Positions 8,970 through 18,278 of a stretch of 64,000 bases of DNA are shown here, piece after piece. Within the stretch, counting starts at the first letter, position 1, and every line of letters begins with the position of its first letter. The stretch is from assembly GCA_913774955.1 (NCBI GenBank), contig CAJYKV010000020.1, forward strand, positions 186,001 through 250,000, in the 5' to 3' direction. The notes beneath the pieces are model-generated. The model did no database searches. It was not told where the DNA came from and saw nothing but the letters and a program-made list of their open reading frames with translations. Source of the stretch: an uncultured Acidovorax sp. (GTDB lineage: Bacteria; Pseudomonadota; Gammaproteobacteria; Burkholderiales; Burkholderiaceae_C). Made by a program: the position numbers and the translations under genes.

Positions 8970-9617
8970 TCATTTGGTGCCGAAAATCCGATCCCCCGCA
9001 TCCCCCAGCCCCGGCAGGATGTAGCCGTGCTCGTTCAGTTCGCGGTCGATCGCGGCGGTGAAGATCGGCACGTCCGGGTGCGCCTTCTGCAGCGTGGCGA
9101 CGCCTTCGGGCGCGGCCAGCAGGCACATGAACTTCACCGAACGCGGCTTCAGTTCCTTGAGCTTGGCGACGGCGGCGGCGGCCGAGTTGCCGGTGGCGAG
9201 CATCGGGTCCACCACGATGATGTCGCGCTCCTCCATTTCGGAGGGCATCTTGAAGTAGTACTCGACCGGCTGCAGCGTCTGCGGGTCGCGGTAGAGGCCG
9301 ATGTGGCCGACGCGGGCGCCCGGCACCACGGTCAGCATGCCGTCGAGGAAGCCGTTGCCCGCGCGCAGGATGGAGACGAGGACCAGCTTTTTGCCGTCGA
9401 TGACCTTGCCGGTCATGGTTTCGAGCGGGGTCTCGACCTCGATGTCGGACAGCGGCATGTCGCGCGTGATCTCGTAGGCCATCAGGGTGCTCAGCTCGCC
9501 GAGCAGGCGGCGGAAGCTGTTGGTGCTGGCGTCCTTGCGGCGCATCAGGGTGAGCTTGTGCTGCACCAGGGGGTGGGTGATGACGTGGACGTTGCCGGAA
9601 GGGTTCTCGGTGCTCAT
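8970..9617 (-). CDS. upp: uracil phosphoribosyltransferase
   Basis: Cytoplasmic enzyme of 215 residues (usual length about 208) that makes UMP from uracil and PRPP. The PRPP-binding loop [15 protein letters not shown] lies near residues 131-145. [14 protein letters not shown] near 75 and the C-terminal uracil-binding [13 protein letters not shown] are also typical. The start ATG at 9617 gives the family's N-terminal [12 protein letters not shown]. It is the first gene of the leftward block with the BMP importer, and codA lies about 7 kb further on in the same direction, so cytosine or uracil taken up can be converted to UMP. Confidence 0.95.
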   Translation of the reverse strand: MSTENPSGNVHVITHPLVQHKLTLMRRKDASTNSFRRLLGELSTLMAYEITRDMPLSDIEVETPLETMTGKVIDGKKLVLVSILRAGNGFLDGMLTVVPGARVGHIGLYRDPQTLQPVEYYFKMPSEMEERDIIVVDPMLATGNSAAAAVAKLKELKPRSVKFMCLLAAPEGVATLQKAHPDVPIFTAAIDRELNEHGYILPGLGDAGDRIFGTK

Positions 9618-9653
9618 GGGCGTGGGAAAGGGAGAGAAAAGGGAGACAACCGG

Positions 9654-10628
9654 TCAGTCTGCCAGAAACCGCGCATACCGCGGCAGATCGACGTTGCCGC
9701 CGCTCACCACGATGCCCACGCGCGCACCGCGCAGGTCGATGCCGCCGTGGTGCGCGCCGGCCAGCGCCAGCGCCCCGGTGGGCTCGACCACCATCTTCAT
9801 GCGCTCGGCGAAGAACCTGAGCGCCTGGGCGAGCTGGGCGTCGGACACGGTGACCACCTCGTTCACCCGCCGCTGGATGATCGGGAAGGTGATCTCGCCG
9901 GGCGCCTGGGTCTGCGCGCCGTCGGCGATGGTGCGGGGCGTCTCGATGCGCACGATGTGTCCTGCGCGCAGCGACTGCTGCACGTCGTTGCCGGCCTCGG
10001 GCTCCACCCCGATCACCTTGCATCCGGGCGCGAGGTGCTCGGCCGCGAGCAGGCAGCCTGAGAGCAGCCCGCCGCCGCCCAGGCAGACGAACAGGTAGTC
10101 GAGCTGGGGCACGTCCTCCAGCAGCTCCTGCGCCACCGTGCCCTGGCCGGCGATGACGTGGGGATGGTCGAACGGCGGCACGAGCACCATGCCGCGCTCT
10201 TCGGCCAGGCGCCGGCTGATGGCCTCGCGGTCTTCCCGGAAGCGGTCGTAGGTGACCACCTGGGCGCCGTATTCGCGCGTGGCGGCCATCTTGGAGGCGG
10301 GCGCGTCCTCGGGCATGACGATCACGGCGGGCATGTCGAGCAGGCGGGCCGAGAGCGCGATCGCCTGCGCATGGTTGCCGGAGGAGAAGGCCAGCACGCC
10401 GCGCTCGCGCTGGGCGGCGTCCAGCTGCACCAGGGTGTTGTAGGCGCCGCGGAATTTGAAGGCCCCCATGCGCTGGAGGTTCTCGCACTTGAAGAAGAGC
10501 TGCGCGCCCAGGGCCTCGTCGGCGGTGCTGGACCGCAGCACGGGCGTGCGGTGGGCGATGCCGGCCAGGCGCCGGGCCGCGGCGGCGACGTCGTCGTAGG
10601 TGGGCAGGGCGGGGCGGTGCGGTTCCAT
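9654..10628 (-). CDS. threonine/serine dehydratase (PLP, fold type II)
   Basis: Cytoplasmic PLP enzyme of 324 residues. The cofactor lysine is in FKFRGAYNT near residue 59. The substrate loop SSGNHAQA lies near 83 and the phosphate-binding GGGGLLSG near 185, followed by a terminal VVSGGNVDL. This is the size of catabolic threonine dehydratases, hydroxyaspartate dehydratases and serine racemases, with no regulatory ACT domain, so it is not the biosynthetic IlvA. I chose the ATG at 10628 (MEPHRPALPTYDD); 18 extra residues are possible from 10682 but look non-coding. The upstream gap contains a pentanucleotide repeat. Confidence 0.87.
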   Translation of the reverse strand: MEPHRPALPTYDDVAAAARRLAGIAHRTPVLRSSTADEALGAQLFFKCENLQRMGAFKFRGAYNTLVQLDAAQRERGVLAFSSGNHAQAIALSARLLDMPAVIVMPEDAPASKMAATREYGAQVVTYDRFREDREAISRRLAEERGMVLVPPFDHPHVIAGQGTVAQELLEDVPQLDYLFVCLGGGGLLSGCLLAAEHLAPGCKVIGVEPEAGNDVQQSLRAGHIVRIETPRTIADGAQTQAPGEITFPIIQRRVNEVVTVSDAQLAQALRFFAERMKMVVEPTGALALAGAHHGGIDLRGARVGIVVSGGNVDLPRYARFLAD

Positions 10629-10710
10629 GGGCGTCCTCGCGAAGCGTGTGCGGCATCCAACGAAAATGGGTTGCCGCATCATAGACCCGGCCGGGCATCC
10701 TCAGCGTACC

Positions 10711-10755
10711 CCGGACCGGACCGGACCGGACCGGACCGGACCGGACCGGGCCGGG
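10711..10755. repeat. pentanucleotide tandem repeat (CCGGA)7 followed by (CCGGG)2
   Basis: Seven perfect copies of CCGGA run from 10711 to 10745, followed by two CCGGG units to 10755. The tract lies between the stop of the crotonase gene (10782) and the start of the dehydratase gene (10628), both read leftwards, about 83 bp in front of the dehydratase ATG. Such tracts can change copy number by slippage. Here that would alter spacing in a 5' region, not a reading frame. Confidence 0.95.
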
Positions 10756-10781
10756 TCGCACGCCGCGGCGGGCCGCCCCCG

Positions 10782-11633
10782 TCAGCCCAGTTCGCTGAAC
10801 CGCTGCACGGGTGCCAGGTCGGGGAAGTCGCCCGTGCGCCGCTCGCGCATCGCGCCCACGGCCTCGCCGACGTGTCGGTTGCTCCACACGGCGCCCTGCA
10901 GCCAGCCCATCTGGCGCAGGCTGTCGTCCACCGAATGGTCGCGCGCATAGTGCACCGCCTGCTTGGTGCCCCAGACCGCGACGGGCGGCTTGGCGGCGAT
11001 CTCGCGCGCGCAGGCCAGGGCGGCCTCCAGCATCGCCTCCTGCGTGGCGAACACCTCGTTCACCAATCCGCAGGCCAGGGCGCGGGGCGCGGGCAGGCGC
11101 CGCCCGGTGTAGGCCAGTTCCTTGACGATGCCCAGCGGGATCAGCTTGGGCAGGCGCTGCAGCGTGCCCACGTCGGCCACCATGCCGATGTTGATCTCCT
11201 GGATGCAGAAGAACGCGTCCTCGGTCGCGTAGCGGATGCAGGCCGCGGTCACCATGTCCACCGCGCCGCCGATGCAGCCGCCGTGGATCGCCGCGATCAC
11301 CGGAATGCGCAGCGATTCGATGCGCGTGAAGGTGGCCTGCATGTCGGTGAGCAGGTCGAAGATGGCGGCCCGGCCTTCGGGGCTCTGGTCGTCCATCGCG
11401 ACGGCGCCGCCGAAGGTCTCCAGCGACATGCCGGCCGAGAAATGCTTGCCGGTGCTGCTGATGACCAGTGCGCGCGCATCGCCCGCGCGGTGCAGCCGCG
11501 CGAGCACCGCATCCAGCTCGCGCCAGAAGGTGGGGTGCATGGTGTTGAGCGCCTCCGGACGGTCGAGCACCAGGTGCGCGACGTGGTCCGAGACGGTCAG
11601 GCGGAAGCAGGTGAGGGCGGCGGTGTCGTTCAT
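10782..11633 (-). CDS. crotonase-family enzyme, dienoyl-CoA isomerase-like
   Basis: Cytoplasmic protein of 283 residues of the enoyl-CoA hydratase/isomerase superfamily. The oxyanion-hole segments are STGKHFSAGMSL near residue 65 and IHGGCIGGAVDMVTAACIRY near 115. The second continues into EDAFFCIQEINIGMVADVGTLQRLPK, which is very close to the catalytic region of delta(3,5)-delta(2,4)-dienoyl-CoA isomerases: a Glu in the QEINIG segment and an Asp in VADVGTLQR. Those enzymes shift double bonds during beta-oxidation of unsaturated acyl-CoAs. I prefer the ATG at 11633 (MNDTAALTC) over one three codons earlier. No other fatty-acid gene adjoins it. Confidence 0.82.
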   Translation of the reverse strand: MNDTAALTCFRLTVSDHVAHLVLDRPEALNTMHPTFWRELDAVLARLHRAGDARALVISSTGKHFSAGMSLETFGGAVAMDDQSPEGRAAIFDLLTDMQATFTRIESLRIPVIAAIHGGCIGGAVDMVTAACIRYATEDAFFCIQEINIGMVADVGTLQRLPKLIPLGIVKELAYTGRRLPAPRALACGLVNEVFATQEAMLEAALACAREIAAKPPVAVWGTKQAVHYARDHSVDDSLRQMGWLQGAVWSNRHVGEAVGAMRERRTGDFPDLAPVQRFSELG

Positions 11634-11730
11634 GCGGCGCACTCTAGGCGCGATGGCGCGGCCCCGGCCGTCACCTGCGCGACGGGCCGTGCGACGCGCC
11701 GCGACGCATCCCTGGGCCCCGCCAGCCTGT

Positions 11731-12432
11731 TCAGCGGCGCACCGTGCCGGCGTCCTGCCCGAACAGGATCTTCTTGGCGTCCTCGTCCACCGTGGGTGCG
11801 GTGTTGATCGACTTCGCGACAGCGTAGGCGCGGACGGTGGCGGGGCGCTCGGCGATGCGCGCGAACCAGCGCGCGAGGTGCGGGAAATCCTTCAGGTCCT
11901 GGCGCTGCTTCTCGTGCGGCACGATCCAGGGATAGCAGGCCATGTCGGCGATCGAATAGCTGCCGGCGATGTACTCGCGGCCGTCCGCCAGATGCTTGTC
12001 GAGCACGCCGTACAGGCGGGCGGTTTCCTTCACGTAGCGGTCGATGGCGTAGGGCACGGGCTCCGGCGCGTACTGCGTGAAGTGGTGGTTCTGCCCGGCC
12101 ATGGGCCCCAGGCCGCCCATCTGCCAGAACAGCCACTGGACGGCTTCCGTGCGGCCGCGCAGGTCCTGGGGAATGAACTGCGCGGTCTTGTCCGCCAGGT
12201 AGAGCAGGATGGCGCCGGACTCGAACACGGACACCGGCTCGCCGCCGCCGGCCGGATCATGGTCGACGATGGCCGGGATGCGGTTGTTGGGCGCGATGCG
12301 CAGGAACCCGGGCTGGAACTGCTCGCCGCGGCCGATGTTCACGGGCAGCACGCGGTAGGGCAGGCCGGCCTCTTCGAGGAACATCGTGATCTTGTGGCCG
12401 TTGGGGGTGGTCCAGTAGTGCAGGTCGATCAT
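11731..12432 (-). CDS. glutathione S-transferase-like protein (YfcG type)
   Basis: Protein of 233 residues with an N-terminal thioredoxin-like domain (MIDLHYWTTPNGHKITMFLEEAGLPY) in which TTPNGHK matches the active-site turn of YfcG/Ure2p-type transferases. The cis-Pro segment NNRIPAIVD lies near residue 55 and the glutathione-gamma-glutamyl contact ESGAILLYLADK near 75. A helical C-terminal domain follows, with GGLGPMAGQNHHF and the N-capping SYSIADMACYPW. YfcG members reduce disulfides with glutathione. The start at the ATG at 12432 places the first beta-strand at residue 2; six extra codons upstream are possible. Confidence 0.87.
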   Translation of the reverse strand: MIDLHYWTTPNGHKITMFLEEAGLPYRVLPVNIGRGEQFQPGFLRIAPNNRIPAIVDHDPAGGGEPVSVFESGAILLYLADKTAQFIPQDLRGRTEAVQWLFWQMGGLGPMAGQNHHFTQYAPEPVPYAIDRYVKETARLYGVLDKHLADGREYIAGSYSIADMACYPWIVPHEKQRQDLKDFPHLARWFARIAERPATVRAYAVAKSINTAPTVDEDAKKILFGQDAGTVRR

Positions 12433-12589
12433 CCGGAAAACTCCAGGCAAGGGTGGGGCGGGGTGCGGAGCGGGGGCCCGGGCGGGCCGTGCGCCCCGCG
12501 GGGCGACGGGCCAATGTAGCGGGCGCTGCCGCGCCCCGCAGCGCGCCGCCGCGAAGACCCCGCAGCGTTCGCGGGCCGGCCGGAGTGCG

Positions 12590-14113
12590 TCAGCGCTTGC
12601 GGCCGCCGAACACGCTGCCGAGCACGCCGCGCAGGATCTCCTTGCCGAGCGAGGTGCCCATGGTGCGCACGGCCGAGCGGGCCATCGTCTGCACCAGCCC
12701 GTCCTTCTTGCCGCCGCGCGGGCCCGTGGAGCCGAACAGCACGTCGTTCAGCCCGCCGAGCAGGCCGCCGCCGTCGCTGCGGTTCGCCGGGCCCGCGGTG
12801 CCGGCGGGGGCGGTGCCGGGCGCCGGCGAGACCGCGCTGTCCGCCCGACCGCGCAGCTTCTCGTAGGCCGACTCACGGTCCACCGCCTTCTCGTACACGC
12901 CGGCCACGAGCGACTGCGCCATCAGCGCCTGGCGCTGCTGCGGGGTGATCGGGCCGATCTGGCTGGCCGGGGGCAGCACGAAGACGCGCTCGGTCACGCC
13001 GGGGCGGCCCTTGGCGTCGAGCAGGCTCACCAGGGCCTCGCCCACCGCCAGCTCGGTGATGGCGGCTTCGATGTCCAGCCCGGGCTGCGGGCGCATCGTG
13101 GTGGCCGTGGCCTTCACGGCCTTCTGGTCGCGCGGCGTGAAGGCGCGCAGCGCATGCTGCACGCGATTGCCGAGCTGGGCGAGCACGGTATCGGGAATGT
13201 CGAGCGGGTTCTGGGTGACGAAGTACACCCCCACGCCCTTGGAGCGCACCAGCCGCACCACCAGCTCGATGCGCTCGACCAATACCTTGGGCGCCTCGTT
13301 GAAGAGCAGGTGGGCCTCGTCGAAGAAGAACACCAGCTTCGGCTGGTCCGGGTCGCCGATCTCCGGCAGCTGCTCGAACAGCTCGGACAGCATCCAGAGC
13401 AGGAAGGTGGCATAGAGGCGCGGGGACTGCATCAGCTTGTCCGCGGCGAGGATGTTGACCACCCCACGTCCGTCCACCGTCTGCATCAGGTCGTTGATGT
13501 CGAGCATCGGCTCGCCGAAGAACCGGTCGCCGCCCTGCGCCTCGATCTGCAGCAGCCCGCGCTGGATGGCGCCCACGCTGGCGGCGCTGATGTTGCCGTA
13601 ATCGGTGGTGAACTGCTTCGCGTTCTCGCCCACGTGGGCGAGCATGGCGCGCAGGTCCTTCAGGTCGAGCAGCAGCAGGCCGCTGTCGTCGGCGATCTTG
13701 AAGACGATGTTGAGCACGCCCAGCTGCGTCTCGTTCAGCCCCAGCATGCGGCCGAGCAGCAGGGGCCCCATGTCGGAGATGGTGGCGCGCACCGGGTGGC
13801 CCTGCCCGCCGAACACGTCCCAGAGCGTGGTGGGGCAGGCCAGGGGCTCCGGCAGGGGCAGGCCGCGCTCGGCCAGGGTGGCCGCCATCTTCCCGCCGAT
13901 GCGGCCGGGCTGGCTGATGCCGGTCAGGTCGCCCTTCACGTCGGCCATGAACACCGGCACGCCGGTGCGGGAAAAGCCCTCCGCCAGGGTCTGCAGGGTG
14001 ACCGTCTTGCCGGTGCCCGTGGCGCCCGTGATGAGCCCGTGGCGGTTGGCCAGCGCGGGCAGCAGATGGCATTCGGTGGTGTCGCGCTTCGCAATCAGGA
14101 TCGGTTCGGCCAT
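12590..14113 (-). CDS. HerA/VirB4-like ATPase, DUF853 (YjgR type)
   Basis: Cytoplasmic protein of 507 residues, the usual length of the DUF853 helicase-like family (E. coli YjgR). Walker [18 protein letters not shown] lies near residues 30-46, [11 protein letters not shown] near 62, Walker [14 protein letters not shown] near 265, and an arginine-finger/sensor region around [27 protein letters not shown] near 310. The C-terminus (from about 415) is a low-complexity Ala/Pro/Gly linker followed by a basic tail ending GGRKR. The molecular role of the family is not established. It is divergent from yebC, with 74 bp between the two starts holding both promoters. Confidence 0.88.
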   Translation of the reverse strand: MAEPILIAKRDTTECHLLPALANRHGLITGATGTGKTVTLQTLAEGFSRTGVPVFMADVKGDLTGISQPGRIGGKMAATLAERGLPLPEPLACPTTLWDVFGGQGHPVRATISDMGPLLLGRMLGLNETQLGVLNIVFKIADDSGLLLLDLKDLRAMLAHVGENAKQFTTDYGNISAASVGAIQRGLLQIEAQGGDRFFGEPMLDINDLMQTVDGRGVVNILAADKLMQSPRLYATFLLWMLSELFEQLPEIGDPDQPKLVFFFDEAHLLFNEAPKVLVERIELVVRLVRSKGVGVYFVTQNPLDIPDTVLAQLGNRVQHALRAFTPRDQKAVKATATTMRPQPGLDIEAAITELAVGEALVSLLDAKGRPGVTERVFVLPPASQIGPITPQQRQALMAQSLVAGVYEKAVDRESAYEKLRGRADSAVSPAPGTAPAGTAGPANRSDGGGLLGGLNDVLFGSTGPRGGKKDGLVQTMARSAVRTMGTSLGKEILRGVLGSVFGGRKR

Positions 14114-14187
14114 GGCGGTGGAGAGTCAAAAGTAAAATCGCGTTCGACCGGTAGATTAATCGATAGACACAACAGCAAGGACTCCCT

Positions 14188-14907
14188 GTGGCAGGACACA
14201 GCAAATGGGCCAATATCCAGCACCGCAAGGGGCGCCAGGATGAAAAGCGCGGCAAGATCTGGACCCGGATCATTCGCGAAATCACCGTCGCCGCGCGCGC
14301 CGGCGGGGGCGACGTCTCGGCCAACCCGCGCCTGCGGCTCGCCATCGACAAGGCCAAGGCCGCGAACATGCCGGCCGACCGCATCAAGTACAACATCGAC
14401 AAGGCCACCGGCAACGCCGAAGGCCTGACCTACGAGGAAATCCGCTACGAGGGCTACGGCATCGGCGGCGCGGCCATCATCGTGGACACGATGACCGACA
14501 ACCGCGTGCGCACCGTGGCCGAAGTGCGCCACGCGTTCAGCAAGTACGGCGGCAACATGGGCACGGAAGGCTCGGTGGCCTTCCAGTTCAAGCACGTGGG
14601 CCAGCTCATCTTCGCGCCGGGCACGAGCGAGGACAAGGTAATGGAAGTCGCGCTGGAGGCCGGCGCGGAAGACGTGGTGACCGACGAGGACGGCGCCATC
14701 GAGGTGCTGACGGCACCGGGCGATTTCGAAGCGGTGAAGAACGCGCTCGAGGCCGCGGGCCTGGTGCCCGACGCGGCCGACGTGACCATGCGCCCGGACG
14801 TCACCATCGACCTGGCCGGCGAAGACGCCGAACGCATGCAGAAGCTCCTGGACGTGATCGAGGATCTCGACGACGTGCAGGAGGTCTACCACAACGCCGC
14901 GCTCTGA
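14188..14907 (+). CDS. yebC: YebC/PmpR-TACO1 family protein
   Basis: Protein of 239 residues, the normal family length, starting with GTG at 14188. The N-terminus reads [20 protein letters not shown], the family signature. Further motifs are [21 protein letters not shown] near 47 and [23 protein letters not shown] near 90. YebC proteins have been described as DNA-binding regulators and, more recently, as ribosome-associated translation factors that help at proline stretches; which applies here is open. It is the first of the yebC-purD-hemF group, with purD starting 22 bp after its stop. Confidence 0.95.
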   Translation: MAGHSKWANIQHRKGRQDEKRGKIWTRIIREITVAARAGGGDVSANPRLRLAIDKAKAANMPADRIKYNIDKATGNAEGLTYEEIRYEGYGIGGAAIIVDTMTDNRVRTVAEVRHAFSKYGGNMGTEGSVAFQFKHVGQLIFAPGTSEDKVMEVALEAGAEDVVTDEDGAIEVLTAPGDFEAVKNALEAAGLVPDAADVTMRPDVTIDLAGEDAERMQKLLDVIEDLDDVQEVYHNAAL

Positions 14908-14929
14908 CCGAGAGGCACCCGGACACCCC

Positions 14930-16210
14930 ATGAAAGTTCTTGTCATCGGAGGCGGCGGCCGTGAACACGCAATGGCCTGGAAGCTCGCGCAGTCTCCCAA
15001 GGTCACCAAGGTCTACGTGGCGCCCGGCAACGGCGGCACGGCCCTCAACCCCAAGCTCGAAAACGTTCCGCTGACCGACGTGCGCGCGCTGCGCGCCTGG
15101 GCGCAGGAGCAGAAGATCCAGCTCTCCGTCGTCGGCCCCGAGGCGCCGCTCGCCGCCGGCGTGGTGGACGAGTTCCGCGCGCACGGCATGCGCATCTTCG
15201 GCCCCACGAAGGCCGCCGCGCAGCTGGAGAGTTCCAAGGCGTTCTCCAAGGCGTTCATGCGCCGCCACGGCATCCCCACGGCCGACTACGACACCTTCAC
15301 CGACCCGGCCCAGGCCCATGCCTTCATCGACCGCCTGGGCGCGCCGATCGTGGTCAAGGCCGACGGCCTGGCCGCCGGCAAGGGCGTGGTCGTGGCGATG
15401 ACCGCGCAGGAGGCCCACGACGCGGTGGACTTCATGCTCGTGGACAACAAGTACGGCGTGAGCCACAACGAGGGCGGCGCGCGCGTGGTGATCGAGCAGT
15501 TCCTCGAAGGCGAGGAGGCGAGCTTCATCGTGCTGTGCGACGGCAAGAACGTCGCCGCTCTGGCCACCAGCCAGGACCACAAGCGCCTGAAGGACGGGGA
15601 CCAGGGCCCCAATACCGGCGGCATGGGCGCATATTCGCCCGCGCCGGTGGTCACGGCCGACGTGCACGCGCGCGCCATGCGCGAGATCATCCTGCCGACC
15701 ATCCGCGGCATGGAGAAGGACGGCATTCCGTACACGGGCTTCCTGTACGCGGGCCTGATGATCGACGCCAAGGGCCACCCGAAGACGCTGGAGTTCAACT
15801 GCCGCATGGGCGATCCCGAGACCCAGCCGATCCTCATGCGCCTCAAGAGCGACCTGGTGGACGTGCTGGGCGCGGGCGTGGACGGCAGGCTCGACCAGGT
15901 CGAACTGCAGTGGGACCGCCGCCCCGCGCTGGGCGTGGTCATGGCCGCCCACGGCTACCCCGAGACCCCGCGCAAGGGCGATGCGATCACCGGCCTGCCG
16001 GCCGATGCCGACGATGCGGTGGTGTTCCATGCGGGCACCGAGCTGCAGGACGGCGTGGTGCGCACGACGGGCGGTCGCGTGCTGTGCGTGACGGTGCTGG
16101 CCGACAGCGTGAAGCTGGCGCAGCAGCGCGCCTACGACGTGGCGCGCGGCGTCCACTTCGACGGCGCGCAGTACCGGCGCGACATCGGCCACCGGGCGGT
16201 GAAGAGCTGA
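14930..16210 (+). CDS. purD: phosphoribosylamine--glycine ligase (GARS)
   Basis: Cytoplasmic ATP-grasp enzyme of 426 residues catalysing the second step of purine synthesis: phosphoribosylamine plus glycine plus ATP gives GAR. The N-terminal Rossmann part has [15 protein letters not shown] at residues 5-19, then [16 protein letters not shown] near 65. The ATP-grasp loop is [15 protein letters not shown] near 140, and the signature [12 protein letters not shown] lies near 287. The stop TGA overlaps the hemF start by one base (TGATG), indicating coupling. Confidence 0.97.
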   Translation: MKVLVIGGGGREHAMAWKLAQSPKVTKVYVAPGNGGTALNPKLENVPLTDVRALRAWAQEQKIQLSVVGPEAPLAAGVVDEFRAHGMRIFGPTKAAAQLESSKAFSKAFMRRHGIPTADYDTFTDPAQAHAFIDRLGAPIVVKADGLAAGKGVVVAMTAQEAHDAVDFMLVDNKYGVSHNEGGARVVIEQFLEGEEASFIVLCDGKNVAALATSQDHKRLKDGDQGPNTGGMGAYSPAPVVTADVHARAMREIILPTIRGMEKDGIPYTGFLYAGLMIDAKGHPKTLEFNCRMGDPETQPILMRLKSDLVDVLGAGVDGRLDQVELQWDRRPALGVVMAAHGYPETPRKGDAITGLPADADDAVVFHAGTELQDGVVRTTGGRVLCVTVLADSVKLAQQRAYDVARGVHFDGAQYRRDIGHRAVKS

Positions 16211-17181
16211 TGGCGACGGCACCGGGACCGGGCCGCGCCGCGGGCGTGCCCGCACCGCCGGCCGACGCGGCCGACCGCGTGCGCGCCTACCTGCTCGACC
16301 TGCAGTCGCGCATCACCAACGCGATCGAGAGCGTCGAGGGGCAGGGCGGCGCGCGCTTCCTGACGGATGCCTGGAGCAAGGCCCCGGGCGAGCCGCTGCA
16401 GGGCGACGGCGTCACGCGCATCCTGGAGGCCGGCCGCGTGTTCGAGCGCGCGGGCTGCGGCTTCTCGCACGTGCGCGGCGCCTCGCTGCCGCCCTCGGCC
16501 ACGCAGCACCGGCCCGAGCTGGCCGGCGCGCCGTTCGAGGCCATGGGCGTGTCGCTGGTGTTCCACCCGCAGAACCCCTACGTGCCCACGGTGCACATGA
16601 ACGTGCGCATGATCGCCGCGGCGCGCGAGGGGCAGCCGCCCGTGTGCTGGTTCGGCGGCGGCATGGACCTCACGCCCTGCTACGGCTTCGAGGAAGACGC
16701 GGTGCACTTCCACCGGAGCTGCCGCGACGCGGTCTATCCGTTCGGCGAAGGCCTCTACCTGCGCTTCAAGCGCTGGTGCGACGAGTACTTCTACCTCAAG
16801 CACCGCGACGAGCAGCGCGGCATCGGCGGCATCTTCTTCGACGATTTCTCCGAGCTCGGCTTCGAGCGCAGCCTGGCGATGATGCAGTCGGTGGGCGACG
16901 CCTTCCTGGGCGCCTATCTGCCGATCGTGCAGCGGCGCCAGCACATCTACTTCGGCGACCGCGAGCGCTCGTTCCAGTGCTACCGGCGCGGCCGCTACGT
17001 CGAGTTCAATCTCGTCTGGGACCGCGGCACGCATTTCGGACTGCAGTCCGGCGGGCGCACCGAGTCGATCCTGCTCTCGATGCCGCCGCTGGCGGGCTGG
17101 GCCTACCAGCGGCAGGACCCGCCCGGCACGCCCGAAGGCGAGCTGACCCGGCGCTTCCTCGTGCGGCGCGACTGGCTCTGA
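16210..17181 (+). CDS. hemF: oxygen-dependent coproporphyrinogen III oxidase
   Basis: Cytoplasmic enzyme of 323 residues (E. coli HemF is 299) that converts coproporphyrinogen III to protoporphyrinogen IX with O2 in haem synthesis. Landmarks are [17 protein letters not shown] near residue 85, [14 protein letters not shown] near 125, [22 protein letters not shown] near 148 (family signature), [13 protein letters not shown] near 205 and the C-terminal [13 protein letters not shown]. The first 20 residues are an Ala/Pro-rich extension. The start ATG at 16210 overlaps the purD stop. In related Comamonadaceae nadD commonly lies between hemF and rsfS; it is not present here. Confidence 0.96.
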   Translation: MATAPGPGRAAGVPAPPADAADRVRAYLLDLQSRITNAIESVEGQGGARFLTDAWSKAPGEPLQGDGVTRILEAGRVFERAGCGFSHVRGASLPPSATQHRPELAGAPFEAMGVSLVFHPQNPYVPTVHMNVRMIAAAREGQPPVCWFGGGMDLTPCYGFEEDAVHFHRSCRDAVYPFGEGLYLRFKRWCDEYFYLKHRDEQRGIGGIFFDDFSELGFERSLAMMQSVGDAFLGAYLPIVQRRQHIYFGDRERSFQCYRRGRYVEFNLVWDRGTHFGLQSGGRTESILLSMPPLAGWAYQRQDPPGTPEGELTRRFLVRRDWL

Positions 17182-17207
17182 AACCCGGCCGCAACGGGCC
17201 GTGCGGG

Positions 17208-17238
17208 CCGGAAAGCTATAATTTCAATAGCTGTCCGG
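17208..17238. other. AT-rich hairpin between hemF and rsfS
   Basis: CCGGAAAGCTAT (17208-17219) and ATAGCTGTCCGG (17227-17238) pair over 12 bp with one mismatch around the loop AATTTCA. It sits 27 bp after the hemF stop in otherwise GC-rich DNA and contains a TATAAT (17217-17222). There is no T-run after either arm, so it is not a classical terminator. It may be a transcript 3'-end structure, a dispersed Comamonadaceae-type repeat remnant, or a -10 element for rsfS with no recognisable -35 box. Confidence 0.6.
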
Positions 17239-17376
17239 CTCCGTTGCACCGTGTCGCCCGGCCCTGATGGCGCCGATCCACGTTGCACGGCCCCCCGCGT
17301 CCGCGCGCCGCGCCATTGGCCCCCGCGCGGGTTGCGCGCTATATTGCCCCTCACCCCCCATTTCTTCCCGTCTCTG

Positions 17377-18198
17377 ATGACCACCTCCACCCGTTCGGAA
17401 TCCGCCGCCAAGAAAGACGTCACCAAGCTCCAGCGCGCCATCGTCGATGGCCTGGAAGACGTCAAGGCGCAAGACATCCAGGTGTTCAACACCGAGAAGC
17501 TGTCGCCGCTCTTCGAGCGGGTGATCGTGGCGTCGGGCACTTCCAACCGGCAGACCAAGGCCCTGGCCGCCAGCGTGCGCGATGCCGTGCGCGAAGCGGG
17601 CTTCCCGAAACCGCGCACCGAAGGCGAGGACAACGGCGAATGGATCATCGTGGACTGCGGCGCCGCCGTGGCCCACATCATGCAGCCCGCCATCCGCCAG
17701 TACTACCGCCTCGAAGAGATCTGGGGCGAGACGCCGGTGCGCCTGAAGCTCGGCGCGGCCAAGCCCGTGAAGGCCGCCGAATCCGGCGATGCCGCATCCG
17801 CCAAGAAGAAGTCCGCACCGCGCAAGAAGGCCGCCGCCGCCGAAGCGGAAGTGCCGGCACGCAAGCCGGGCCGCAGCAAGTCGGCCGCCGCACCCGCGTC
17901 CGCGCCCGCGAAGAAATCCGCCGGCAAGGCTGCGCCCGCGAAGGCGGCTGCAACCAAGGCCCCGGCCAAGGCCCCCGCGAAGACCGCCACCAAGACCGCC
18001 GCCACCAAGACCGCCGCCGGCAAGTCGCCCGCAGCCAAGTCCGCCGCACCGAAGGTGAAGACGGTGGTGGTGAAGCCGGTGGCCCGCAAGCCCGCGGCCA
18101 AGTCCGCCGCTGCGAAGAAGGCGCCTTCGGCCCGCCCTGCCGCTCCGCGCAAGGCTGCGGCCGCCAAGAAGGCCCCGGCCCGCAAGAAGGCCGGGTGA
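17377..18198 (+). CDS. rsfS: ribosomal silencing factor RsfS with long Lys/Ala-rich tail
   Basis: The protein has 273 residues, while RsfS is normally about 105-120. Residues 12-125 are a standard RsfS/Iojap domain: KLQRAIVDGLEDVKAQDIQVFNT, VIVASGTSNRQTKALA near 50 and GEWIIVDCGAAVAHIM near 87. It binds uL14 on the 50S subunit and blocks subunit joining when nutrients are low. From about residue 129 to the end it is almost only Lys, Ala, Pro, Ser and Thr, with repeated AAKK, PAKA, KTAATKTAA and KKAPARKKA-type units, like histone H1 or AlgP tails. I chose the ATG at 17377 (MTTSTRSES); a frame from 17251 exists but adds only Pro/Arg sequence. rlmH follows. Confidence 0.93.
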   Translation: MTTSTRSESAAKKDVTKLQRAIVDGLEDVKAQDIQVFNTEKLSPLFERVIVASGTSNRQTKALAASVRDAVREAGFPKPRTEGEDNGEWIIVDCGAAVAHIMQPAIRQYYRLEEIWGETPVRLKLGAAKPVKAAESGDAASAKKKSAPRKKAAAAEAEVPARKPGRSKSAAAPASAPAKKSAGKAAPAKAAATKAPAKAPAKTATKTAATKTAAGKSPAAKSAAPKVKTVVVKPVARKPAAKSAAAKKAPSARPAAPRKAAAAKKAPARKKAG

Positions 18199-18278
18199 TT
18201 GAGCAGGCAGGCGGGCGATCCGACGACGGCCCTGCGCATGCACCAGGCCCCGGCGGAACGCCTGCGGAGCACTGACCG

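Noticed and set aside
10711-10755. CCGGA tract as a CRISPR array
   Set aside because: Units of 5 bp without spacers are a microsatellite. No CRISPR repeat-spacer structure exists anywhere in the window.
17217-17222. TATAAT as a promoter -10 box for rsfS
   Set aside because: It lies within the hairpin and has no -35-like hexamer at 16-18 bp upstream. Kept only as a possibility.
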